Shown here piece after piece: positions 1 through 6,697 of a stretch of DNA of 10,514 nt. Both the position numbers and the translations under genes were made by a program. The notes beneath the pieces were generated by a model. The model was not told where the DNA came from, ran no database searches, and saw nothing but the letters and a program-made list of their open reading frames with translations. The DNA lies in assembly GCA_965369445.1 (NCBI GenBank), contig CBDUQU010000112.1, positions 1 through 10,514 of the forward strand, given 5' to 3'. The DNA comes from SM23-73-3 sp965369445. Its GTDB lineage: Bacteria; Zixibacteria; MSB-5A5; SM1-73. Each line of letters starts with the position of its first letter. The stretch's first letter is position 1.

Positions 1-3
1 CTA

Positions 4-91
4 AAACCCTGTCATTGCGAGGAGTCCCCCGTACGGGGGACGACGCGGCAATCTCTCAGTATCTCTCTGCCCGCTCGCAATGACTGGTTTT
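4..91. repeat. REP/MITE-like palindromic repeat element
   Basis: The ends of this segment are an inverted repeat of 18 bp with 16 matches. Its core, GTCATTGCGAG at 11-21 and CTCGCAATGAC at 74-84, is perfect. A second, internal 16-bp perfect palindrome (TCCCCCGTACGGGGGA) lies at 25-40. The nested palindromes and the lack of any coding potential point to a dispersed extragenic palindrome or a small non-autonomous element. I recognise the TCATTGCGAGGAG...GCGGCAATCTC pattern as a type seen scattered through many environmental bacterial genomes, but I could not count copies here beyond this one. Confidence 0.6.
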
Positions 92-135
92 TTTGTGGCC
101 GCCAGGGCCCTGACCCGGCGGACGGCTCAGGGTTT

Positions 136-161
136 CCTGTCGGGTCTGGGGCCCCGACAGG
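136..161. repeat. Perfect 9-bp stem-loop
   Basis: CCTGTCGGG at 136-144 is the exact reverse complement of CCCGACAGG at 153-161, leaving an 8-base loop. No T-run follows on the plus strand, so an intrinsic terminator reading rightward is not supported. It lies between the terminal palindromic repeat and the promoter of the first gene. Together with the element at 4-91 it accounts for most of the gene-free first 190 bases. Confidence 0.45.
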
Positions 162-196
162 CACAGAACCGAGCGGGAAAGTAATTTAGAAAGTGG

Positions 197-224
197 TTGA
201 CAAGGTTGCATAAATGATTATAAT
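197..224 (+). promoter_or_regulatory. Sigma-70-type promoter of the 347-1594 gene
   Basis: TTGACA at 197-202 and TATAAT at 219-224 both match the sigma-70 consensus hexamers exactly. The 16-base spacer is one base shorter than optimal. Initiation would fall near 231, giving a leader of about 115 nt before the ATG at 347. This is the strongest promoter match in the window, and it suggests that the first accessory gene is transcribed independently. Confidence 0.75.
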
Positions 225-237
225 GTCTATTGATTAT

Positions 238-312
238 CCGGTAAGAGACAGCTTACGGACGATAGGGTTGGATGTCTATGCCCGCCCCCAAGGTTGTGCC
301 TGTAGGGCGGGC
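238..312 (+). promoter_or_regulatory. Structured 5' leader with two hairpins
   Basis: Between the predicted transcription start and the preferred ATG at 347 lie two stem-loops. The first (238-258) pairs GTAAG at 241-245 with CTTAC at 252-256, extended by C/G pairs around one bulge. The second pairs GCCCGCCC at 280-287 perfectly with GGGCGGGC at 305-312 over a 17-base loop. The second stem ends about 20 bases before the AAGGA ribosome binding site at 333-337. A role in translational or transcriptional control is inference, and no known riboswitch class is recognised. Confidence 0.35.
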
Positions 313-346
313 AAGACCTGACAGAAAAAAGAAAGGATACAACCTC

Positions 347-1594
347 ATGGCAAAAGGGAAACAGGAATTTAGGGGAATGGAGAGTACATTCATTCAAATG
401 TTCGATGATGTATACCGTAGCCGAGAATTTGCTAAGTATGTCAGGAATGATAAGAAGCCCATCAACAAGGAAGACATAAAACTGCGCTTTCTACCAGCTT
501 TTCTACTGCAGCAAACTATTATAATACCAGCTGCCCTATTCATTGACCATAAAGAACTTATCTCCTTTTTGCATGAGAACGAAGATTGGTGTATGTATTT
601 ATTCGACAACAAGTTAATAAAAATAGCGCATTTTGAAGGAGACAAAGATTGGGATGCTTTTCATAAATGCATTGGTGGATTCACAGGAAAGCGACCACTT
701 GGCAGAACCTTGAACTTTGAGGCGAGTGAACGAGTACAAAAAAAGTATGAAAAGTTGAAGAGCAAAAAAAATGGTAATATCGAGATGTATGAATACTACA
801 AGACCGAATTCCCTGATGAAGCTGCATTAGAAATCTTGAAAACGTATGCTCTAATAGGAGGGGGGAATACAGTGTCTTTCAAATATGAGGAAAAATATGA
901 AGACATCATCGAACGAATTTTCCCTCCGTCAGTTCTTGAAGCTAAGAAAATCACAAGCAGGGACATAGCGTTTCATGAACTGAAGAAGCTAAAGTGGGCC
1001 CAACCACAATATTTGGACCAATGGCACAAACTTGCCATATACGCCAAACACGAGCAGTTTGTCAAGAGCCTTAAATTGCTGTCGTTTGAATTCTCCCTCA
1101 CGGGTCCAGAATTTCATAAAATCTCATTGGCTTTGCCAAGTCCGAGTCCTGAGGAAGATCTTGAGGTAGGCGGCTTAAGGCATCTTGTGTCCAAGTCAGT
1201 CGGTGCTGATTTGCTAGCAAGAATATCTAAGACCAAAGGGTTCGGTGGCCTTCGCGACGGAATCAGGATTTCTCTCAGGAATAATGATCCAGTTTCAGCC
1301 ACTGTAGCAATACGGAGTCTCTGCAACCTTGTAGCGGATAAAATGGGTAAAGCTCATACCGGCGGAGCAATTAGACTATTTAAACCCATAAAATACCTCG
1401 GGGTGCTTGCAACCGTGATCGGTTCGGGTTTGGCGATGAAAGGTTTCAATCCCCTGGGTTATTATGTCTTTGCTGGTGGAGCATCAATTGAGTTTGGCTC
1501 AGATTTGGCTAATAAAGGATATGAGCGCTTTGTTTCTGTGCGTTGTAAGAATCAGTTGGAAATGATGATGAGGAGAATATTGGGAGTGCACTGA
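347..1594 (+). CDS. Hypothetical protein, 415 aa, unknown function
   Basis: I do not recognise this protein. I start it at ATG 347 because AAGGA at 333-337 lies nine bases upstream. An in-frame ATG at 272 would add 25 residues, but has only a weak AGGG and would be read through a GC-rich hairpin. The N-terminal part is charged, with a hydrophobic patch (LLQQTIIIPAALFID) and alternating Lys/Glu stretches. Residues about 350-384 form a Gly-rich hydrophobic segment that could be one or two membrane-interacting helices, followed by a basic tail rich in Met and Arg. No signal peptide, catalytic motif or nucleotide-binding loop is evident. The gene is visibly more AT-rich than the transporter genes downstream, which fits acquired DNA. 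It is monocistronic, with its own strong promoter and 142 bases to the next gene. Confidence 0.75.
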   Translation: MAKGKQEFRGMESTFIQMFDDVYRSREFAKYVRNDKKPINKEDIKLRFLPAFLLQQTIIIPAALFIDHKELISFLHENEDWCMYLFDNKLIKIAHFEGDKDWDAFHKCIGGFTGKRPLGRTLNFEASERVQKKYEKLKSKKNGNIEMYEYYKTEFPDEAALEILKTYALIGGGNTVSFKYEEKYEDIIERIFPPSVLEAKKITSRDIAFHELKKLKWAQPQYLDQWHKLAIYAKHEQFVKSLKLLSFEFSLTGPEFHKISLALPSPSPEEDLEVGGLRHLVSKSVGADLLARISKTKGFGGLRDGIRISLRNNDPVSATVAIRSLCNLVADKMGKAHTGGAIRLFKPIKYLGVLATVIGSGLAMKGFNPLGYYVFAGGASIEFGSDLANKGYERFVSVRCKNQLEMMMRRILGVH

Positions 1595-1736
1595 AGAATG
1601 GACCTTGGCCCAGGTAAAGCGCAACGTGCCCCGTCCACCTAGCAGTATTCATTTGTAGGGTGCCCACGGAACCCCTGGTGCCGTGCCGAACTAAACAGCC
1701 GGACCTTATGAATATCTATAGTCGGAGGGAGGTGTT
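1595..1736. other. Spacer with degenerate repeat copy
   Basis: This 142-base spacer contains ATTCATTTGTAGGGTGC at 1647-1663. It matches the corresponding part of the repeats after the second and third genes at 13 of 17 and 14 of 17 positions. It begins 53 bases after the stop of the first gene. The rest has no recognisable promoter or T-tailed hairpin, but it ends in the strong ribosome binding site GGAGGGAGGT (1724-1733) of the next gene. Confidence 0.35.
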
Positions 1737-2195
1737 ATGAGTGAAGAGCTCGACTACAAAAGCGGAATGAAGAAGCTTGAAAAAGAGTTCGGTTCTCGGA
1801 TGCAGTTTCTCTTTCATCAGCTGTACAACTTGGCCCTGCTGGGGCAACCTTGCGATATCACTTTGTATAAATCCAAACCCCACATAAACGTCAAAATCAG
1901 ACATGATTTCATCCTGGCACTAATGTATGGCGCAGGTCCAGGGAAACTCGCGCAGATGCTGTCAGAAATAAAGCTCTCAAATGGCGCGGTTGTGGGGCCC
2001 CATGAGATTTGGACGATTCACCCGATGCCTTCAGGGGGCTTCACGCAAGAGGAACTTGAGAATGTAAACATAGCTCGAGCTGAAGACAAGGTTGGGCCTA
2101 ATGGAGAATCATTGCGTGAGATGATTAGGAACACCTATCATTGTGAGACAAAGGATCAAGAAGATTACTACATTAGAAGATACTTAGCATCATGA
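1737..2195 (+). CDS. Hypothetical protein, 152 aa
   Basis: A small soluble-looking protein that I do not recognise. The ATG at 1737 is well fixed by a strong purine-rich Shine-Dalgarno sequence (GGAGGGAGGT, 1724-1733) at ideal spacing. Residues 1-30 are charged and likely helical, around a MKKLEKEFGSRMQFLFHQLY stretch. Residues 38-65 look like beta strands followed by a helix (CDITLYKSKPHINVKIRHDF). A Gly-rich turn sits at 65-69, and the C-terminal 50 residues are acidic and hydrophilic, ending in a Tyr/Arg-rich helix. No signal peptide, membrane segment or obvious catalytic motif is seen. It is the middle gene of three plus-strand orphans that share neither overlap nor short spacing, so operon membership is not implied. 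A small partner or immunity-type protein is possible but unsupported. Confidence 0.7.
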   Translation: MSEELDYKSGMKKLEKEFGSRMQFLFHQLYNLALLGQPCDITLYKSKPHINVKIRHDFILALMYGAGPGKLAQMLSEIKLSNGAVVGPHEIWTIHPMPSGGFTQEELENVNIARAEDKVGPNGESLREMIRNTYHCETKDQEDYYIRRYLAS

Positions 2196-2229
2196 ACTGC
2201 AGTGCAGGATGGTGAGTCAGGTGCCCCTC

Positions 2230-2271
2230 GCTCCTGACACCATTCACTTCTCAGGTGCGCAGGCCACCTTA
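2230..2271. repeat. Direct repeat copy A downstream of the 152-aa gene
   Basis: This 42-base segment is 33/42 identical, without gaps, to 3595-3636, the segment after the next gene. Both begin GCTCCTGA and share ACCATTC and AGGTGCG. It starts 35 bases beyond the preceding stop. A perfect 6-bp inverted repeat (GTCAGG 2216-2221, CCTGAC 2233-2238) overlaps its left edge. With copy B it brackets the PIN-like gene. It lacks a canonical GTTRRRY attC core. Confidence 0.5.
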
Positions 2272-2295
2272 CGTACGAGGCCATACCAGGAATGA

Positions 2296-3567
2296 GTGAG
2301 CCTTAAGTCAAGAAGTGCAATGGGACCTATCACATTGTTTGACAAATCATTTCTGCAATCCCTCAGTGTGGACGAGTCTGTGTGGTTTGACCACTTCTTC
2401 CTGACGAATGTTTGCCCGATGTTCTATCTTGAAACTCTGGCAGACTTAGACAAGTCTGTGCGGCAGGGGCGCACACCCGAACAAGAGGTCGGTCTTATAG
2501 CAGATAAATTCCCGGAGATGCATGGTTCGCCGGGCGCACGGCATACACTTTTGTGCGTGGGCGACCTTCTTGGCGATTCAGTTCCAATGACAGGCCAGAT
2601 TCCCCTGGCGGGGGGCCGCCTTGTGAAAAGCGGCGGCAAGAAAGGCGTTGTCTACGAGGAATCACCTGAAGCGGAAGCTTTCTCCCGCTGGCACAGGCAT
2701 GAGTTCCGGGCAGTCGAACGCGGATATGCGCGAGTCTTCAGGCAGGCACTATTAAATCTGGATATGGGCGACATAGCAAAAGCGATTGAGGAGTTGGGAG
2801 TCGATGGGGCATCGTGCAAAACCTTGGCAGAAGCAAAGATTATGGCTGAGAGCATCATTTCCTCAAACACAAACCGCCAAGGGGTTATGAACCTTGCTCT
2901 GTTGTTTCTCAACATTACTCCCCCCATACAGATGCGAATCTTGCAACGTTGGAGTCTCATCGGGTATCCGCCCTTGGCCGAGTATGCGCCATACGCCGCA
3001 TATGTGTTGACCCTTGAGATCTTCTTCCAGACAGCTGTGGCGGCGGGCTTCATCTCTGGCGACCGTCCATCCAACCGCGTGGATATCGCTTACCTCTACT
3101 ACCTCCCATTCTGCATGATGTTTGTCTCATCTGATCGGCTCCACCAGAGGTGCGCATCTCTGTTCCTTCGCAGTGATCAGGAATTCGTGTGGGGGCAGGA
3201 CTTGAAGGAAGACCTGGGCCGACTCAATTCCTATTATTCGCAGCTTCCTGATAGTACCAAGGACAAGGGCGTAATGTCCTTTGCTGGCGATCCCCCTGAA
3301 CAAGATACCTTCCTTATCACTAGACTCTGGGACAGACATTTGCCCAAGTGGCGCGAAATGAAACAAGAAAAACCATCGGGTAAACCGGCAGATAATTCAA
3401 AGCTCGTTCAAGAAATCAACCGAATGGCAGACGCCCCAGCCTTGTCTCCGGCCGAAGCCGACTTCGACCCAACGAGTGCGGATGCCATAACTGTTACACG
3501 CATGGTGAGGAAGCGAAAGGGGTCATGGTATCAGATTCCAAAAGACCTCAAGGCTACCGGGGCGTGA
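2296..3567 (+). CDS. Candidate PIN-like nuclease protein, 423 aa
   Basis: The start is a GTG at 2296, with AGGAA at 2288-2292 only three bases upstream. An ATG at 2320 (residue 9) is the alternative. The domain call is inference from the layout of acidic residues. Residues 12-23 (ITLFDKSFLQSL, Asp16) resemble a PIN first strand. Glu46 and Asp50 lie in FYLETLAD. Asp263 lies in RVDIAYLYYLPF, and Asp280 ends a hydrophobic strand (MMFVSSD) followed by RLH. This is the usual order of metal-binding acids in PIN RNases, but with about 200 residues, largely helical (about 125-250), inserted between the second and third acids. The C-terminal 70 residues are polar, end in a basic patch (VRKRKG) and look partly disordered. 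No signal peptide is seen. The gene is bracketed by related direct repeats, suggesting a mobile cassette. A defence, toxin or RNA-processing role would fit the fold but is not shown. Confidence 0.7.
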   Translation: MSLKSRSAMGPITLFDKSFLQSLSVDESVWFDHFFLTNVCPMFYLETLADLDKSVRQGRTPEQEVGLIADKFPEMHGSPGARHTLLCVGDLLGDSVPMTGQIPLAGGRLVKSGGKKGVVYEESPEAEAFSRWHRHEFRAVERGYARVFRQALLNLDMGDIAKAIEELGVDGASCKTLAEAKIMAESIISSNTNRQGVMNLALLFLNITPPIQMRILQRWSLIGYPPLAEYAPYAAYVLTLEIFFQTAVAAGFISGDRPSNRVDIAYLYYLPFCMMFVSSDRLHQRCASLFLRSDQEFVWGQDLKEDLGRLNSYYSQLPDSTKDKGVMSFAGDPPEQDTFLITRLWDRHLPKWREMKQEKPSGKPADNSKLVQEINRMADAPALSPAEADFDPTSADAITVTRMVRKRKGSWYQIPKDLKATGA

Positions 3568-3594
3568 GTAGCATTGGCTGACCATGAGCTACGC

Positions 3595-3636
3595 GCTCCT
3601 GATACCATTCCTTTGTGAGGTGCGGAGGGCGCCTGA
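3595..3636. repeat. Direct repeat copy B downstream of the PIN-like gene
   Basis: This is the partner of 2230-2271: 33 of 42 bases identical, starting 28 bases after the PIN-like gene's stop. The matching core ATTCCTTTGTGAGGTGC (3607-3623) is also shared, less well, with the spacer after the first gene. It ends just before the truncated permease tail at 3653-3736, so it marks the right-hand edge of the accessory block. Confidence 0.5.
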
Positions 3637-3652
3637 CCCACGTGGCTGCGAG

Positions 3653-3736
3653 CCTACTCGTACCTCAAAGCTTCAATCGGGTCCAGGAGGGAGGCTTTTC
3701 TCGCAGGGTAGAAGCCGAAGAATATTCCTACGAAGG
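3653..3736 (-). pseudogene. Truncated 3' end of a MacB/FtsX-type permease gene
   Basis: These 84 bases match 3892-3975, the 3' end of the intact permease gene, at 78 positions without gaps. Read on the minus strand the fragment encodes the last 27 residues (VGIFFGFYPARK... to ...ALRYE) and a stop at 3656-3654, identical in protein sequence to the intact gene. The six base differences fall in five codons (V381, S394, L396, A401, R403), all synonymous. Homology stops one base past the stop codon and ends abruptly upstream where the inverted repeat at 3737 begins. This is a remnant of a second, once functional copy or of an integration event. It has no start and cannot make a protein. Confidence 0.8.
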
Positions 3737-3883
3737 TTATTCACAGCAGATTAAACGCCCGGACGCCCAGACGGGCCTGTATGGGGGCGTCCGTCTGGAC
3801 GGATTAAGCAGATAGGCATAGCTGACATCAGCTTAATAGATTCGCTGCGCTCACTACAAGTCTGCTCAATCAGCTGTGAGGAA
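3737..3883. mobile_element. MITE-like 147-bp element with 18-bp imperfect terminal inverted repeats
   Basis: The left end 3737-3754 and the right end 3866-3883 are inverted repeats matching at 14 of 18 positions, around a perfect TCACAGC/GCTGTGA core (3741-3747, 3873-3879). Inside are a CCAGACGG/CCGTCTGG stem (3767-3774, 3791-3798) and the small palindrome AGCTGA-ca-TCAGCT (3820-3833). There is no coding potential. Its left end coincides exactly with the break in permease homology at 3736/3737. No clear target-site duplication is visible, so calling it a non-autonomous element is an inference. Confidence 0.4.
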
Positions 3884-3892
3884 TCTCTGATC

Positions 3893-5110
3893 CTACTCGT
3901 ATCTCAACGCTTCAATCGGGTCTAAGAGAGAGGCTTTTCTCGCAGGGTAGAAGCCGAAGAATATTCCGACGAAGGCGGCAAAGAAGAAGGCCAAAGCTAC
4001 GGCCGGAACCGAGACAAAGACCGGCCAGTTGAGTACTCCGGAGATCACTTGAGAAGTTGCAACCCCCAACATTATCCCAACTATGCCGCCGATCAAGCAC
4101 AGCACCACGGATTCCACCAGGAACTGAATCAAAATATCCCTGCCCCTGGCGCCCACCGCCATCCTTATCCCGATCTCCCTGGTCCGCTCGGTCACCGAGA
4201 CCAGCATGATGTTCATTATCCCGATGCCGCCGACTAAAAGCGAGATCGAGGCGATGGCGCCTAACAGAATGGTCATGATTCCGGAGGTTGATCCGGCCAC
4301 GCTGGCTAAGTCCAACTGAGTCCGGACGGTGAAGTCGTTATCCTCTCCCGGAGGAATTTTGTGTTTCTGGCGAAGAAGCTGCGTTATCTGGTCTTCGGCT
4401 AAGTCGATCTGAGTTCGATCTACAGCCGAGGCCATTATGTACTGAACGTGGGTTATCCCGATGAGCTTCTTCTGGGCGGTGGTGTACGGAACTATCACCA
4501 CGTCATCCTGATCTCGCCCGAAAGCGTTCTGTCCTTTTGAGGACAGGACTCCCAGGACGCGGAAGGGAAGTTTGTTAATTCGGATAATACCGCCGACCGG
4601 ATCCTGCCCCGGGAAGAGATTATCCACGACGGTCTTTCCGAGGACGCAAACCTTGGTTGCGCCCCTGACGTCCTGATTGGTGAAAAAGGTTCCGGAGACA
4701 ACGGGCCAGGAGCGGATGTAGACGAACTCGGGATTGTAACCCTCAACCTGGCTGGCCCAGTTGAGATTTCCTGCGATGATCTGGGCACCGGTTCGCACTC
4801 TCGGCGTCACCCTGGTTATTGCCGGACAGTAGTCCAGAATAGCCTGCGCGTCTTCGTCAGTTAAGTTGGTTATGGTTCCTGCCGCTGAACGCGCGCCATG
4901 CCGGAAATGGCTGCCCGAGAAGACGGTCAACAGATTGTCTCCCAGCGAGGCCACCTGCGCATCGATCATTCTTTTGGCCCCCTGGCCAATGCCCACCATG
5001 GCGATCACCGCGCCCACGCCGATAATTATCCCCAGCATGGTTAAGCTGGAGCGCATCTTGTTTCGGACCAAGGCCCGGTAAGCCACCTTTAGTATTTGAA
5101 GGTATCTCAT
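3893..5110 (-). CDS. MacB/FtsX-type ABC transporter permease
   Basis: This is the inner-membrane permease of a tripartite exporter, 405 aa, of the split type that lacks the fused ATPase of E. coli MacB. A first membrane helix (about 21-43, including LGIIIGVGAVIAMVGIGQGA) leads into a periplasmic MacB core domain (about 44-270). Three C-terminal helices follow (about 277-303, 327-353, 367-388). The family hallmark VTERTREIGIRMAVGA is at 306-321, and the typical ending FYPARKASLLDPIEALRYE is at 387-405. The ATG at 5110 has AGGAAG just upstream and starts six bases after the lipoprotein gene's stop. It is the last gene of the operon, convergent with the accessory block. MacB-type permeases act mechanically, transmitting ATPase movement to the periplasm rather than passing substrate through the membrane. 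The substrate (peptide, antibiotic, lipid or siderophore) cannot be read from sequence. Confidence 0.93.
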   Translation of the reverse strand: MRYLQILKVAYRALVRNKMRSSLTMLGIIIGVGAVIAMVGIGQGAKRMIDAQVASLGDNLLTVFSGSHFRHGARSAAGTITNLTDEDAQAILDYCPAITRVTPRVRTGAQIIAGNLNWASQVEGYNPEFVYIRSWPVVSGTFFTNQDVRGATKVCVLGKTVVDNLFPGQDPVGGIIRINKLPFRVLGVLSSKGQNAFGRDQDDVVIVPYTTAQKKLIGITHVQYIMASAVDRTQIDLAEDQITQLLRQKHKIPPGEDNDFTVRTQLDLASVAGSTSGIMTILLGAIASISLLVGGIGIMNIMLVSVTERTREIGIRMAVGARGRDILIQFLVESVVLCLIGGIVGIMLGVATSQVISGVLNWPVFVSVPAVALAFFFAAFVGIFFGFYPARKASLLDPIEALRYE

Positions 5111-5116
5111 GACTTC

Positions 5117-5932
5117 CTATTCTTCTTCGGTTACGGGCGCTGTTAGCGATACTTTTGCCCACAACTTGATAGGCTGGGGCATTCCCTCTCCCATCCTGCC
5201 GCCTCTTGGGCCACCACGTTTGCCGCCACCCCCCATGCCTCCTCTGCCACCGCCGCGCATGCCGCCTCCCATCGGCGGGTGTCCTCCTCTTTCTCCCCTG
5301 CTCATTTCACCGGTCTCCAGTCCCAGGCTGATGACGTCCCCGGCATTGGCAAAGATGGCATAAGGTGACTCGTCTGTTGGTTTCAGCGGGATCTTCAGTT
5401 CATAGATCATGGCACCCAGCGTATCACCAAGCTCCACCTCTATCCCATAAGGATTCGACTTCCACACCCTGTTCCGGTCGCTCTTTTCCGGGCCGAGGAT
5501 CTCAATCTCCCCCATCATCTCCGCAAGTTTCCTTCTCTGTTCCTGGTCAAACTCGGTCCCGGGCTCGCTTCGCACTGGCGGTATTCCGTAAGCCTGCATT
5601 CCGATGGGGTAGCGTATCCCAAAGGTCTTCTTGTTCTTTCCGGTGGCGTCCAGCCAGACGGTAAGCCCTGCCCGCATGACCTGCATGCGTCTTTTTCGAT
5701 CCATGCCTTTTAGAACAACGTAGAGATTGTCCGCATCGTTCCGTAGGCCGATTACCACATTTTCATCTTCAAAGTGAAACAACGGGCTGGACCATTCGGA
5801 ATCAACTCCGTCCACCGTGATCTCTACGCTTCTCCAACTGCTGGTGAGGCTGACGCTCTCCTTACACCCGGTCAGAATGGCTACAAGCGCCAGCGAGACC
5901 AGCAGCAAACACCACTGGTTGACTCTCCTCAT
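5117..5932 (-). CDS. Lipoprotein with CBM9/DOMON-like domain and Gly/Arg/Met-rich insertion
   Basis: The start is set at ATG 5932, giving 271 aa: AGAGGTGA lies seven bases upstream, and the protein then begins with a classic lipoprotein signal (MRRVN, a hydrophobic core, lipobox LTGC with Cys23). An in-frame start at 5992 would overlap the ATPase gene and spoil the signal. Residues about 34-95 (ITVDGVDSEWSSP, VVIGLRNDADNLYVVLKG, LTVWLDATG) look like the beta-sandwich seen in CBM9/DOMON-type domains, and a late strand (PIKLWAKVSLTAP, 254-266) closes it. Before that last strand lies a low-complexity stretch (about 212-251) of Gly, Arg, Met and one His. The gene sits 16 bases after the ATPase stop and 6 before the permease start, so it is co-translated with the exporter and probably serves it as a periplasm-facing accessory. 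The ligand is unknown; haem, metal or sugar are family possibilities. Confidence 0.8.
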   Translation of the reverse strand: MRRVNQWCLLLVSLALVAILTGCKESVSLTSSWRSVEITVDGVDSEWSSPLFHFEDENVVIGLRNDADNLYVVLKGMDRKRRMQVMRAGLTVWLDATGKNKKTFGIRYPIGMQAYGIPPVRSEPGTEFDQEQRRKLAEMMGEIEILGPEKSDRNRVWKSNPYGIEVELGDTLGAMIYELKIPLKPTDESPYAIFANAGDVISLGLETGEMSRGERGGHPPMGGGMRGGGRGGMGGGGKRGGPRGGRMGEGMPQPIKLWAKVSLTAPVTEEE

Positions 5933-5948
5933 GCTCGATTCACCTCTT

Positions 5949-6695
5949 CTATATCTCCTCGTCTTCCTCGGGGGGCAGAGAGCGAAGTTCATCCTCGGCG
6001 TTTTTCGGGCTCGCCAGTTCTTCGTCCCTCACGATCTTTCCATCCCTGAAATCTATGTTCCTTTTGGCATAGGCAGCGATGTCCTTCTCGTGGGTGATTA
6101 GTATGACCGTGATCCCGCTCCTGTTTAAGGATTGGAATATGCCCATTATCTCGATGGATGTTCTGGTGTCTAAGTTTCCGGTGGGCTCGTCCGCCATGAT
6201 TATGGCAGGATCGTTGACCAGTGCCCTGGCGATGGCCACCCTCTGCTGCTGGCCGCCGGAGAGCTGGTTGGGATAAGAGTACTCCCTTCCTTCCAGGCCC
6301 ACCATAGACAAAGCCTTCTTGGCCTTCTGGATTCTCTCCTTGGCCGAGGTGCCGTTGTAAAGCAGAGGCAGTTCTACGTTCTCCAGCGCGGTGGTTCGGG
6401 ACAGAAGGTTAAAGACCTGAAAGACAAAGCCGATCTTCTTGTTTCTGATTGCGGCTAAGCTGTTTCGATCCAAAGAGGAGATGTCTTCTCCTTCGAGAAG
6501 ATACCTGCCCTTCGTCGGCCGGTCCAGGCAGCCCAGGATGTGCATCAGGGTCGATTTTCCCGATCCGGACGGGCCCATAATGGCCACAGATTCCTTCTCC
6601 CGGATGGATAGGCTTATCCCTCTTAGAGCATGAATCTCGAAATCACCGAGATTATAGATCTTGACCAAGCGGTCGGTAACGATCAAAGGCTGCAA
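5949..6695 (-). CDS. ABC transporter ATP-binding protein, MacB/LolD type
   Basis: This cytoplasmic ATPase of 248 aa powers the exporter. It has Walker A GPSGSGKS (41-48), Q-loop Gln93 in FVFQVFNLL, signature LSGGQQQR (145-152), Walker B IIMADEP (165-171) with the following TGNLD D-loop, and the H-loop THE (His202). All catalytic motifs are intact. The sequence context is typical of the LolD/MacB/FtsE subfamily that pairs with FtsX-fold permeases. The start is TTG at 6695, two bases after the adaptor gene's TAA stop, with GGAGAGGGAG inside the end of that gene as ribosome binding site. No in-frame ATG occurs before Walker A. The last 20 residues are unusually acidic (EDELRSLPPEEDEEI), beyond the normal domain end. 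The pairing with its operon neighbours is secure. Confidence 0.95.
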   Translation of the reverse strand: MQPLIVTDRLVKIYNLGDFEIHALRGISLSIREKESVAIMGPSGSGKSTLMHILGCLDRPTKGRYLLEGEDISSLDRNSLAAIRNKKIGFVFQVFNLLSRTTALENVELPLLYNGTSAKERIQKAKKALSMVGLEGREYSYPNQLSGGQQQRVAIARALVNDPAIIMADEPTGNLDTRTSIEIMGIFQSLNRSGITVILITHEKDIAAYAKRNIDFRDGKIVRDEELASPKNAEDELRSLPPEEDEEI

Positions 6696-6697
6696 TC

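Noticed and set aside
272..346. Longer N-terminus for the first gene, starting at ATG 272
   Set aside because: Only a weak AGGG precedes it, and the added 25 residues are encoded across a GC-rich perfect hairpin. ATG 347 has AAGGA at good spacing. The longer start is not excluded.
2196..2295. CRISPR repeat
   Set aside because: Only two or three degenerate copies, more than 500 bases apart with genes between them; no regular spacer structure.
1595..3636. Classical integron with attC sites
   Set aside because: No RYYYAAC/GTTRRRY core pairs and no integrase gene are visible. The repeats are described only as cassette-like.
3615..3815. 66-residue plus-strand open frame
   Set aside because: It runs antisense through the truncated permease tail and into the inverted-repeat element, so its sequence is explained by those features. 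It has no convincing ribosome binding site.
5933..5992. Extended start of the lipoprotein gene at 5992
   Set aside because: It would overlap the ATPase gene and put 20 basic residues before a perfect lipoprotein signal peptide. The ATG at 5932 has its own ribosome binding site.
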